This document shows, piece after piece, positions 43,308 through 52,065 of a DNA stretch of 64,000 nt. The number at the start of each line of letters is the position of its first letter. Within the stretch, counting starts at the first letter, position 1. The notes beneath the pieces are model-generated. The model saw only the letters and a list, made by a program, of their open reading frames with translations, was not told the origin of the DNA and made no database searches. The stretch covers positions 1 through 64,000 of the forward strand of contig NZ_VIFM01000027.1 of NCBI RefSeq assembly GCF_006636215.1, written 5' to 3'. The DNA comes from Myxococcus llanfairpwllgwyngyllgogerychwyrndrobwllllantysiliogogogochensis (GTDB taxonomy: Bacteria; Myxococcota; Myxococcia; Myxococcales; Myxococcaceae). The position numbers and the translations under genes are program-made.

Positions 43308-46300
43308 CTACCGGAAGTTGGGCAGCACCCACAAGTTGTAGCTGTTGGCGGTGAGGGTGAGGCTGACGAAGTACGTCCCCGGTTCGGGGTCGAAGATGGT
43401 GCAGGTCGAGTTCGGACTCGGGAAGGGATATGCGCAGTCGCGCTCCGTCGCCGTCGGCGGCGCATCCTTGCGCACCGCGAGGCTCAGGTTCCCGTAGTAG
43501 GAGCCCGACTCGCCCGTGGTGCGATAGCCCGTCGTCACCGTGAAGTAGTCGACGCCGTCGGGAACGACAATCTTGTAGGTGCGCACCACGCCCTCGGAGC
43601 CGCTGACTCCGTAGAAGTAGTCCTGGTTGAGCAGCAGCGGGGCCTGGTCCAGACGGGGGCCATGGAAGGCCCCGACACGGACGTGGCTGAAGGACGTGGT
43701 GGCGCTCAGCACGCGGGCATACCAGGGACCCTCGGCGGGATTTTCGAGGGTGCAGCGCACGGAGCCCTTGGCCAGGTAGGCACAGCGCGGGCTCGCGGCG
43801 GTGGGCAGGGTGCCACGCTCGACGCGGACATCGAAATGCTCATACGTCGAGGTCGTGTCGTAGCGCAGCTCGAACGAATACATGGCCGCGTTGGCGGGCA
43901 CGTCCAGGTGGAAGTATTGCGTCTTGCCCGCGTCGAACTGGAGGTTGGTCGCGGGGATGCCATTGGCGAGCGTCGTCACCGTGTCCGCCTGGAAGTAGCC
44001 ACCCGTGAGGGTGACGAACTCGTACGCCTCCGTCCCCGTCAACGTGACGAACCACGTCCCCGGCTGCGGGTTGGCGAACGTGCACTGCTTCAGGTTGCCC
44101 GGGCCCGTCGTCGCGCAGTCCAGCGTGGCGCCGTCCACGGCGCGGCCACCCCGCTTCACCTTCAGGTTCACGCTCCCCGTCCCATTCTCGGTGGCGAACC
44201 ACAGCGTGCCCTGGCCGGGAGGAACCTCCAGCTTCCACTGCTTCTGCGAATACTTCGGCCCCTTCTGCCCCGACAGAGAGACATGGGAGGTCAGCGCGGG
44301 AAGATGCTCGCCCGGCGTCATCGCGTAGGAAGCGCGCAGGACGGGCACGGACGCGCCCACCTGGTCCCGCACCGCCACGTACCAGGTGCCAGGCTGGGGG
44401 TTGGTGATGGCGCAGGTCTCCTCGTTGCCAGGACTGTTCATGGAGGCGCAGTCGTAGGCACTCGGGTCGGCCAGCGAGCCGTGTTTCACATACAGGTCCG
44501 CGTTGCCGGTGCCCGAGTAGGGAGCGCCCGACAACTGGAAGAGCAGGTCCGTCGCGCCCACGGGCACTTCGAGTCGCCAGTGCCTCGTCGCGCCCTTCGC
44601 GCCGTTGAACGGCCACTCCTGGATGTCATTGGCCAGGGGCCGCACGTCTCGTCCCGTCGTCGTGAAGCGGACCGCGCCTTCGAAGCCCTCCGTCGTCGGG
44701 CCGGTGGAGCCGTAGATGCCGCCCTGAACGGTGAGGTACCAGGTGCCGGGGGCGGGGTTGGGGATGTCGCAGACGGAGGCGGGCCCGCAGTCGAAGAAGA
44801 CGCTGGCCGGGGAGGCCTCGTGCCGCAGCCACTGATAGGCATACGCCGCCTTGGGCGTGCGGCGGGCATTGAGCAGCTCCGTGAGCAGGTAGGCCTGGCC
44901 CTCTGGCACCTGGATGCGGAACGTCTGGAAGGACCTGGACGCGCCGGCGACGGGCACGGGGACGCCATCCACGAGGTCGGAGGTGGGCCCCCGCTCCAGG
45001 TGCTGCCAGTAGAACGACTCGGTCGTCTGGGGGTAGTCCGACGGGAACTCCAGCAGGGCGAACCAGTCCCCGGGCTGGGGCGAGGGGATGCTGCATTCCT
45101 GCCGGACATGGCCCGGCTTCACGGATGCGCAGTCGTAGTCAGAGGACGTCGGCAGGCGGCCCTGGCGCACGTACAGCTTCGCCTCGGAGTTGCCCCCCGT
45201 GTAGGCGTTGAGGCCCGTGCTTCCGACGGGGACCTCCAGCTTGAAGTAGCGCCGGGGCGGCCAGTTGTTGACGGTGGCGCCGTAGCCCAGGTCCTGCGTC
45301 GTCTCGGGCGCGGTGTAGTCCGCGGTCAGCGTGGCGTCCGAGTACGTCGAGCTTCCCTCCAGCCGGATGTACCAGGTGCCGCCCTCCGGACGCTCGATGT
45401 CGCAGTAGCCCGAGCAGTCGTAGCTGGTGGACGTGGGCGCGGAGCCCCGCTTCGCGTGGAGCCACGTCTTGCCCGTGCCGACCGTGGTCGAGACCCTGAG
45501 CCGCGTCTGGTTGGGTGGAACCTGGAACACGAACATCCGGTCCTCGGTGGGGCGGCCCGCGATGCCCGTCCGGGGCTCGCCCTTGCGCAGCTCCTCGGGC
45601 GGAGGGGGCTCGGCCGCGGTGTACTCGGCGGTGAACGAGACGCCCTGGTAGTAGGAGCCGGACTCGGGCCAGAAGAACCACGTGCCCGGCTGCGGGTTCT
45701 CGATGATGCAGGGCCAGTTGAACAAGCTCGCGCACTCGGCGGTCGTGGTCGTCGGGATGCCGCCCAGCCTCGCGTAGGCGTGGGGGAAGCCCGTGCCGCC
45801 GGTGCCCCAGAAGGCCAGGCGCTTCTGCCCCGGGGGGACTTCCAGCGAGTAGTAGACGTAGTCCCGGGCTCCCGCGGTGACGGGGCCTGTCGGCTGGCCG
45901 TTCTGCAGGGCCGTGGTCTCGATGCGACCGCCGTAGGTGCCCACGAGGTCCAGCCCCGTGAAGGAGGAGTCAGGGATGATGTGGACGTACCACGGGCCCG
46001 CCTGGGGCTTGTCGAACTGGCATTGCTCCGGGCCCGTGCCGAACTCGGAGCAGTCGTACACACCGCCCGCGGGCTCACTGCCATGGCGGACATACATCCA
46101 GTACCGGCCGCTGAAGATGTAGGAGACCTCGATGGTGAGGCTGCCCGTGTCGGGGGGCACGTCGAGGCGGTAGACGAACGGACCGCCATCGCGGCTGTTG
46201 AGCTCGACGGGCACGGCGTTGGTGAGCGGCAGCCCGATGGGGCCACCTCCCGTCGTCGTCACGAGCAGCGTGGCGCCGCTGAACGCCGAATAGCCGTAGA

Positions 46301-47339
46301 TGAGGATGTGGTAGGTGCCGGCCTGCGGGTTCGTCACCGAGCAGCTCTCCGTGTTCGTGCCACCCCGGGAGACGCAGGCGTAGGTCGCGGTCGTCGGGGC
46401 GCTCGCGCGCTTCAGGTAGAGGTCCGCGTCACCCGTGCCGCCCGCGAGGCCGACCTTGAGGAGGCTCTGCCCGGTGGGAATCTTCACCGTGAAGTAGAGC
46501 GAGCCACCCTTGGCGCCGGTGATGTTGGCCTGGGGCTGGCCCACGGAAATCAGCGTGGGGACCGCGACGGCCGCGCCCAGCAGGCTCACGTTGCTGAAGG
46601 TCGCGGCGCCGCGAACCAGGAGGTACCACGTGCCCACCTTGGGGTAGCTCACCGAGCAGCCCTCCGTGGTGCCGACGACGCGGGAGCGGCAGTCGTAGGT
46701 GGCCAGCGTCGGCGCGCTGCCGTGGCGCAGGTAGAGGTCCACGTCGCCCGTGCCGCCAGAGGTGGTCACCTCCAGGGAGGACTGCTGGGCGGGGACCTCC
46801 ATCGTGTAGAGGAGCCAGTCGCCCACGGCCCCGGCGACCTTCACCACCTGATTGTCCGCGAGCGCCTTGGCGACGCCGGTGCCCGTGCCAAGGGGGGAAT
46901 AGGTACCGGTGAGGCTCAGCCCGGAGAAGGCGCTGGTGGCCTTGATGAGGACGTACCACGTGCCCGAGGACAGCCGGCTGGCCACGGTGCAGCTTCCCGT
47001 GCTGCCCGAGGTCGTCGAGCTGCATTGGGCATTGGCGGGCGTGGGGGTGCCCCCAAAGTAGACGTACATGTCCGCGTTGCCGCTCGCGCCGGACATGGTG
47101 AACGTCACCACGTTCTGGTTGGCCGGGACGTCCAGCGTGTAGAGGAGCTCCGCGCCGGTGGCCGCGGAGAGACCGGTGACGGGCTGGCCGTTGACCAGCG
47201 TGCCGTTGACCAGGGCCTGGGCCTCACGCTCGGTGGAGGAAGGGATATCCGCGGTCGGTGCGTCGACCGATTCGGGCGCACAAGCACCCAACAGGAGCAG
47301 CGCTCCCGCGAGCAAGGAGAAGAGATGGCGACGATGCAC
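43308..47339 (-). CDS. giant lipoprotein of about 12 PPC repeats
   Basis: 1343 residues. Lipoprotein signal MHRRHLFSLLAGALLLLGAC. The whole mature chain is made of about twelve ~105-residue repeats of the bacterial pre-peptidase C-terminal type: a YTLDVP strand, then SG.SGNADMYV..G..PT, a CxxxxxxxxxxC pair, and a NPQPGTWYV(L/I) strand. I count the terminal strand as GTWYVLI, GTWYLLV, GTYHILI, GPWYVHI, GTWFFWP, GTWYIRL, GDWFALL, GTWYLTV, GTWYVAV, GTWFVTL, GPWYARV and GTYFVSL. PPC domains usually follow secreted proteases; here no catalytic domain exists, so it may be a surface adhesin or scaffold. Confidence 0.9.
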   Translation of the reverse strand: MHRRHLFSLLAGALLLLGACAPESVDAPTADIPSSTEREAQALVNGTLVNGQPVTGLSAATGAELLYTLDVPANQNVVTFTMSGASGNADMYVYFGGTPTPANAQCSSTTSGSTGSCTVASRLSSGTWYVLIKATSAFSGLSLTGTYSPLGTGTGVAKALADNQVVKVAGAVGDWLLYTMEVPAQQSSLEVTTSGGTGDVDLYLRHGSAPTLATYDCRSRVVGTTEGCSVSYPKVGTWYLLVRGAATFSNVSLLGAAVAVPTLISVGQPQANITGAKGGSLYFTVKIPTGQSLLKVGLAGGTGDADLYLKRASAPTTATYACVSRGGTNTESCSVTNPQAGTYHILIYGYSAFSGATLLVTTTGGGPIGLPLTNAVPVELNSRDGGPFVYRLDVPPDTGSLTIEVSYIFSGRYWMYVRHGSEPAGGVYDCSEFGTGPEQCQFDKPQAGPWYVHIIPDSSFTGLDLVGTYGGRIETTALQNGQPTGPVTAGARDYVYYSLEVPPGQKRLAFWGTGGTGFPHAYARLGGIPTTTTAECASLFNWPCIIENPQPGTWFFWPESGSYYQGVSFTAEYTAAEPPPPEELRKGEPRTGIAGRPTEDRMFVFQVPPNQTRLRVSTTVGTGKTWLHAKRGSAPTSTSYDCSGYCDIERPEGGTWYIRLEGSSTYSDATLTADYTAPETTQDLGYGATVNNWPPRRYFKLEVPVGSTGLNAYTGGNSEAKLYVRQGRLPTSSDYDCASVKPGHVRQECSIPSPQPGDWFALLEFPSDYPQTTESFYWQHLERGPTSDLVDGVPVPVAGASRSFQTFRIQVPEGQAYLLTELLNARRTPKAAYAYQWLRHEASPASVFFDCGPASVCDIPNPAPGTWYLTVQGGIYGSTGPTTEGFEGAVRFTTTGRDVRPLANDIQEWPFNGAKGATRHWRLEVPVGATDLLFQLSGAPYSGTGNADLYVKHGSLADPSAYDCASMNSPGNEETCAITNPQPGTWYVAVRDQVGASVPVLRASYAMTPGEHLPALTSHVSLSGQKGPKYSQKQWKLEVPPGQGTLWFATENGTGSVNLKVKRGGRAVDGATLDCATTGPGNLKQCTFANPQPGTWFVTLTGTEAYEFVTLTGGYFQADTVTTLANGIPATNLQFDAGKTQYFHLDVPANAAMYSFELRYDTTSTYEHFDVRVERGTLPTAASPRCAYLAKGSVRCTLENPAEGPWYARVLSATTSFSHVRVGAFHGPRLDQAPLLLNQDYFYGVSGSEGVVRTYKIVVPDGVDYFTVTTGYRTTGESGSYYGNLSLAVRKDAPPTATERDCAYPFPSPNSTCTIFDPEPGTYFVSLTLTANSYNLWVLPNFR

Positions 47340-47866
47340 GGAAACCTCGTGTCGTGAATGAAGGGCTCGCCGCGACGCCGGCCTGTCGCGCGATGCTGAC
47401 CGTCAAACGCAACCTGGTGTCATTTGTCGCGTCATCTACAAATGGTTCACCGCGCCGTGCGCGACGCAAGGCGTGGGGTGGCATCCCAGGGCGCGACGAC
47501 CCTTGGAGTCAGCTGCCCGAACCACCGGGAGTGGAATTCGCGCTGAAGCGTGGAAACGCGTGGGGATGCGGGGCGCCTTGACGGGTCGCGGACGATTCTC
47601 GTCCACCCTACCCGCGCACACGCCCCCCCGCGTACCCGCGCTACTGCTCGACGGCCGGGAGGGCGTCTCCCATCTCGCCCAGGGAGTCAGCGAAGACCCA
47701 GAAATCGCAAACGCCCGCGCCCCTCATGACGTCTCAAGACGGGGGACGGAGGTCCGAGCCGAGGACCTCAGCCAGGGGGACGCGGATATCCGACCCCGGC
47801 TGTCACATGCCTCCGGCGACCGGTGTCTTCAGGCCGAAGAGCTCGGAACCGACACATGGAGAAGAC
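47340..47866. other. 527 bases without a recognisable gene
   Basis: Divergent interval between the PPC lipoprotein and the CMD/sigma operon. Frames crossing it lack coding character and known motifs. Promoters for both flanking units must lie here. Confidence 0.4.
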
Positions 47867-48463
47867 ATGACCTCGACCAGGATTCCCCCGAAGGAAATCA
47901 CCGGACTCTACGGCGTGTTGGTGAAGAAGTTCGCCAGCAGGACCTTCGGTCAGGTCCCCGCGTCACTCGGCGTGATGTGGCACCACCTGCCGGTACTGAA
48001 GGCCAGCATGGGCTTCGGGCAGAAGCTCCAGAAATGGGACCAGTGCGACGAGGGCCTGAAGTCGTACGCACACATGGCGGTGGCGTCGATGGTGGGCTGC
48101 TCGTGGTGCCTGGATTTCAACTACTTCATGGCCCACAATCGTGGGTTGGACGTGGCCAAGGCGCGGGAGATACCGCGGTGGCGGGAGTCGGCCGTGTTCA
48201 CCCCGCTGGAGCGCGAGGTGCTGGAGTATGCCGAGGCGATGAGCCAGACGCCCCCCACGGTGACCGATGAGCTGGTCGCGAGCCTGAGGACGCAGCTCGG
48301 TGCCGCGGCGCTCATCGAGCTCACCACGGTCATCGGGTTCGCCAACCTGACGACCCGCTCCAATACCGCCCTGGGCATCGAATCGGAGGGCTTCGCCGCC
48401 TCATGCGGGCTGAAGCCGATGGCCCAGCCGAGCACCCGGCTGCGGGAGGCGTCCGCGTCATGA
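47867..48463 (+). CDS. carboxymuconolactone decarboxylase (CMD/AhpD-like) family protein
   Basis: 198 residues from ATG 47867 (GGAGAAG upstream). The CMD signature is AHMAVASMVGCSWCLDFNYFMAHNRGLD, with the C-x-x-C pair of AhpD-like peroxidase/alkylhydroperoxidase proteins. The C-terminal half (LEREVLEYAEAMSQTPPTVTDELVASLRTQLG...IELTTVIGFANLTTRSNTALGI) is the usual helical bundle. It is joined by ATGA overlap to the ECF41 sigma gene, the arrangement known for ECF41 factors and their CMD partners. Confidence 0.9.
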   Translation: MTSTRIPPKEITGLYGVLVKKFASRTFGQVPASLGVMWHHLPVLKASMGFGQKLQKWDQCDEGLKSYAHMAVASMVGCSWCLDFNYFMAHNRGLDVAKAREIPRWRESAVFTPLEREVLEYAEAMSQTPPTVTDELVASLRTQLGAAALIELTTVIGFANLTTRSNTALGIESEGFAASCGLKPMAQPSTRLREASAS

Positions 48464-49434
48464 CGGCCCCGATGCGCCCGACGTCGCCGCGAGGCGAACC
48501 TCCTGGCGACGAAGCCTGCTCGCCCGACGCGGCGCGCGCTCCGCACGATGCGATGGGCGCGGAGGAACTCTTCCTCACCCACCGCGGCCTGCTCTTCACG
48601 GTCGCGTACGAGATGCTCGGCTCCGCGGCCGACGCCGAGGACGTCGTGCAGGAGGCCTGGCTGCGGTGGGCGGACATCGGTGACGCGGGTCGGGCCGAGG
48701 TGCGCGACTCGCGTTCCTATCTGGTCCGGGTCGTCACCCGGCAGGCACTCAACCGGCTGCGCACGCTCGCCCGCCGCAAGGAGGAGTACGTTGGCGCGTG
48801 GCTGCCCGAACCGCTGCTCACCAGCCCCGACGTCGCCAAGGACGTCGAGCTCGCGGAGAGCGTCTCCATCGCGATGCTCACCGTGCTGGAGACCCTCACT
48901 CCGGTCGAGCGGGCGGTGTTCGTGCTCCGGGAGGTCTTCGACGTGCCGTACGACGAGATTGCCCCAGCGCTCGACAAGACGCCCGCCGCCGTCCGGCAGA
49001 TCGCGCACAGGGCGAGGGAGCACGTGGCCGCGCGCCGGCCCCGGATGCAGGTCGACCAGGAGGAGCAGCGGGCCGTCCTGGAGCGATTCCTGACGGCCAT
49101 CCACTCCGGCGACCTGAAGGGGCTGCTCGACGTGCTCGCCCCCGACGTGGTGATGGTCGCCGACGGCGGCGGACTGGCGGCGGCGGTGCGGCACCCGATT
49201 GTCGGCGGCAACCGCGTGGCCGGGCTCCTGTCTCGCTTCCCCACGCTCGCGCCTGGCGCGCGGATCGCCACCGTGTGGCTCAACGGCGCCCTCGCGCTCC
49301 GGATTGACGCCGCCGGAGACTTCGACACAGCGGTCAGCGTTGTCGTCGAGAGCGGTCGAATCACCCGGCTCTATGCCATGCGCAATCCGCACAAGATGGC
49401 CCGGCTCGACAAGGAGGTGACGCTGAGCCGGTAG
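48460..49434 (+). CDS. ECF41-type sigma factor (SigJ-like)
   Basis: 324 residues from ATG 48460, which overlaps the CMD stop. Sigma region 2 (EELFLTHRGLLFTVAYEMLGSAADAEDVVQEAWLRW) and region 4 (LTPVERAVFVLREVFDVPYDEIAPALDKTPAAVRQIAHRAREHVAARRPR) are followed by a SnoaL-like C-terminal extension. Three ECF41 landmarks are present: WLPEPL in the linker, DGGG in the extension and NPHKMARL near the end (NPDKL in relatives). In ECF41 the extension, not a separate anti-sigma, modulates activity. Confidence 0.92.
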   Translation: MTAPMRPTSPRGEPPGDEACSPDAARAPHDAMGAEELFLTHRGLLFTVAYEMLGSAADAEDVVQEAWLRWADIGDAGRAEVRDSRSYLVRVVTRQALNRLRTLARRKEEYVGAWLPEPLLTSPDVAKDVELAESVSIAMLTVLETLTPVERAVFVLREVFDVPYDEIAPALDKTPAAVRQIAHRAREHVAARRPRMQVDQEEQRAVLERFLTAIHSGDLKGLLDVLAPDVVMVADGGGLAAAVRHPIVGGNRVAGLLSRFPTLAPGARIATVWLNGALALRIDAAGDFDTAVSVVVESGRITRLYAMRNPHKMARLDKEVTLSR

Positions 49435-49492
49435 CGTGCGCGGCTCGGTTCCGCCCGAGGCGCGCTCGCCATCCCCTGAACGAAGCGACGGG

Positions 49493-50215
49493 TCAGGCAA
49501 AGAGCGGTCTACCCTCCTCCATGGCTTCGCGGATTTCACCCGCGCTGATGTCTTCTTCACCCTCGAGGAGCGATGGATGGAGGATGCCCTGGACCGAGCT
49601 CGCCTCCTTCGGTGAGAAACCGAAATAGCTCGGCTTCTTCACTTCCTTCCCCTCGTCCCGGGCCCGCTTTTCCTCCTCCTCCCCGTACCGCGAAAACGCG
49701 CGGTAGCTGCCCTTTCCAACGCGGAGCAGCCGCGCCTGCGGCTTCTGGCCAATCTCGAAGAGGCCATTCCCCGTAGCCTCGAGCCAGCTCCCGGCGATCA
49801 GCGCCTCCCTGATGGCGAAGTGCGAGGGCTTGCTGAGCGTGGTGACGAGCAGCCCCTCGACATGCATCGATTTGCCGACGTACAGCATCGCGTCCACGCC
49901 GACGATTGCGTTCTGACAGAAGATCGATCCTGTCACCAGGAGCGCACCGTTGAAGTCGCCCTGGATGAAGAAGAGCGGGCCGTTGACGGTGAGGTTACCG
50001 TCGATGACATGCAGCGTGACGTCCCCGTCGTCAGCCGCACCAAAACTCACGGGGCCGTCGATGACCACGTCGCCCTCGTGAACAAGGTAGTGTGCGGGGT
50101 CCTCGAAGAAGACCTCGCCGAGACCGTCCTCGCTGATGCCATTGAGCGTGTACTTCGCGCTCGCGTCCTCGAACGGGACCTCGCTCCACTCCAGTTCCTT
50201 GTTCTCGGTGAACAT
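49493..50215 (-). CDS. hypothetical protein with beta-helix-like core
   Basis: 240 residues from ATG 50215 (AGAGGA five to seven bases upstream; an in-frame TTG 15 bases earlier is less likely). No signal peptide. Residues ~50-130 are short repeating strands (GDVVIDGPVSF, GDVTLHVIDGNLTVNGPLFFIQGDFNGALLVTGSIFCQNAIVGVDAMLYVGKSMHVEG), somewhat like bactofilins or other polymer-forming beta-helices. The C-terminus is charged (EEEEKRARDEGKEVKKP). Convergent with the sigma gene. Function unknown. Confidence 0.7.
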   Translation of the reverse strand: MFTENKELEWSEVPFEDASAKYTLNGISEDGLGEVFFEDPAHYLVHEGDVVIDGPVSFGAADDGDVTLHVIDGNLTVNGPLFFIQGDFNGALLVTGSIFCQNAIVGVDAMLYVGKSMHVEGLLVTTLSKPSHFAIREALIAGSWLEATGNGLFEIGQKPQARLLRVGKGSYRAFSRYGEEEEKRARDEGKEVKKPSYFGFSPKEASSVQGILHPSLLEGEEDISAGEIREAMEEGRPLFA

Positions 50216-50371
50216 CGGTTCCTCTTTCAAGACGCGGTCGCGTCGGTATCAAAAGTCGCGCCCGACCGTACCAATCGGCGTTCGAGCCTGTCGAGAAAGC
50301 GACGGCGAATGAGCCTCGAAGCGAGTGCACGGTGACTGCCCGGAATCATCACGGCTGCGTCGGAATGCGCG

Positions 50372-50994
50372 TCATGACGGTGAGCGGCGCGCACGACGAG
50401 ACGACGAGGCCTTGACGAAGTCGACGAACGCGCGGAGCGGAGCCGGCACGAGACGCCGTCCGGGGTAGTAGAGAAACGGCCCGGAGAAGGACTGCCACCA
50501 GGGTTCGAGGACGGGTTCAAGGTCCCCACTGTCCAGGTGCGGGCGCAGCCAGTCCTCGAAGAGGTACACGATGCCGCACCCAGCGACCGCCGCGTCGACG
50601 GCGAGGTCCGTCGCCCCTCCGACCTGCACAATCAACTGCCCCGCCGGCTCGACCCGGACGACCTCATCGCCCCGCTCGAACTCCCACGCCGTCATCGTCC
50701 CGCTCGCGAAGCGGCCGCGCAGACAGGCATGGTCGAGCAGCTCGCGAGGGTGCCGAGGCCGACCCCGGCGCTCGAGGTAGGCCGGGGATGCGGCGGCGGC
50801 GAAGCGCTGCACGCGCGGCCCGATGGGCACGGCGATCATGTCTTGCTCCAGCTTGTCGTCGTAGCGGATGCCGGCATCGCACCCGGCGGCGAGCACGTCG
50901 ACAAAGCTCTCGTCCGCAATCACCTCCAGCCGGACCTCTGGATAGGCCGCGAGGAAGGCAGGAAGGCTTTCAAATCACCCAGGTCGACTTTCAT
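50372..50994 (-). pseudogene. LysR regulator with internal deletion of the HTH
   Basis: The substrate-binding domain is preserved: FLAAYPEVRLEVIADESFVDVLAAGCDAGIRY to WQSFSGPFLYYPGRRLVPAPLRAFVDFVKA. Upstream, the first codons of a LysR gene survive (ATG at 50994, MKVDLGDLK), but after the ninth codon the sequence jumps to the LPAFLAAYPEV region in a different frame; about 90 residues including the HTH are missing. The junction (~50950-50967) carries a tandem GCCTTCCT direct repeat, typical of slippage or microhomology deletion. Divergent from the aldo/keto reductase at 51087. Confidence 0.8.
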
Positions 50995-51086
50995 TGTTCG
51001 CCATTCCGCACAGCCCGTGCGGATTGTACCTGATTCTCTCCAGCCCGGCGACGACCTATCTCTGTCTCATCTTCAAAGGAGTGCGC

Positions 51087-51965
51087 ATGTCCAGCATCAG
51101 TCAGGTCGGAACGTTCAGCCTTGGCGACCGCCGCGTGAGGCGGCTCGGTTATGGCGCCATGCAACTCGCGGGGCCCGGTGTGTTCGGCCCGCCGAAGGAC
51201 CGGGATGCGGCCCTTGCCGTGCTTCGTGAGGCAGTCGCTCGCGGAGTCGACCACATCGACACCAGTGACTTCTATGGCCCGCACATCACCAACCAGTTGA
51301 TCCGGGAAGCGCTGCACCCCTATCGCGATGAGCTCACCCTCGTCACCAAGGTCGGCGCCCTGCGGGGCACGGATGGGTCCTGGCTCCCTGCCTTCTCGCG
51401 CGAAGAGCTGACCCAGGCGGTCCACGACAACCTCCGCAATCTGGGGCTGGAGCAGCTCGCCGTGGTCAACCTTCGCTGCATGTTCAGCGTGCATCACCCC
51501 GAGGAGGGTTCGCTGGAGGCGCCGCTCCGCGTGCTCGCGGACCTCCAGAAGCAAGGCCTGATTCGTCACATCGGCTTGAGCAATGTCACGCGCACGCAGG
51601 TCGCGGAAGGGCGGAGTATCTGCGACATTGTCTGTGTACAGAACCAATACAATCTGGCGCATCGAGGAGACGATGCGCTGATTGACGAACTCGCCCGCGA
51701 TGGCATCGCCTATGTGCCATTCTTCCCGCTCGGCGGCTTCACCCCGCTGCAGTCATCGACCTTGTCCGAGGTCGCCGCGCGCCTCGCCGCCACGCCCATG
51801 CAGGTCGCGCTCGCATGGCTCCTGCGTCGCTCGCCCAACATCCTCTTGATCCCCGGCACCGCGTCCATCGCGCACCTGAGGGAGAACCTCGCCGCCGCTG
51901 AACTCAGGCTGCCGGACGATACGGTCAGGGCGTTGGACACCGTGGCGAACATCGGCTCCGCCTGA
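51087..51965 (+). CDS. aldo/keto reductase (paralogue of 41579-42448)
   Basis: 292 residues from ATG 51087 (AAAGGAG seven bases upstream). Same motifs as its paralogue: RLGYGAMQLAGPGVFGPP, DTSDFYGPHITNQL, TLVTKVGALRG, RHIGLSNVTRTQ, NQYNLAHRGDDALIDELA, PFFPLGGFTPLQSSTLSEVA and LLIPGTASIAHLRENLAAAEL. NADPH-dependent reductase of unknown substrate. The divergent LysR gene that should control it is broken, so expression may be constitutive or lost. Confidence 0.92.
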   Translation: MSSISQVGTFSLGDRRVRRLGYGAMQLAGPGVFGPPKDRDAALAVLREAVARGVDHIDTSDFYGPHITNQLIREALHPYRDELTLVTKVGALRGTDGSWLPAFSREELTQAVHDNLRNLGLEQLAVVNLRCMFSVHHPEEGSLEAPLRVLADLQKQGLIRHIGLSNVTRTQVAEGRSICDIVCVQNQYNLAHRGDDALIDELARDGIAYVPFFPLGGFTPLQSSTLSEVAARLAATPMQVALAWLLRRSPNILLIPGTASIAHLRENLAAAELRLPDDTVRALDTVANIGSA

Positions 51966-52065
51966 TTCGCTCGCGCAAACGGCTTGAGCCGGTTCGCGTC
52001 TGGCTGGCCACGGAGGACACTGGCGCGGCGCCAGGACAAGGCTCGCTGGCGAATCGAGCCGCGCC

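Noticed and set aside
43308-47339. Repeated units that might be a CRISPR or tandem DNA repeat
   Set aside because: The repetition is at protein level, ~105 residues per unit and strongly diverged in DNA; no short identical repeats with spacers.
43662-47357. A 1231-residue open frame on the plus strand opposite the PPC lipoprotein
   Set aside because: It mirrors the repeats of the minus-strand gene, lacks domains and has reversed codon-position bias. It is an antisense shadow of high-GC coding DNA.
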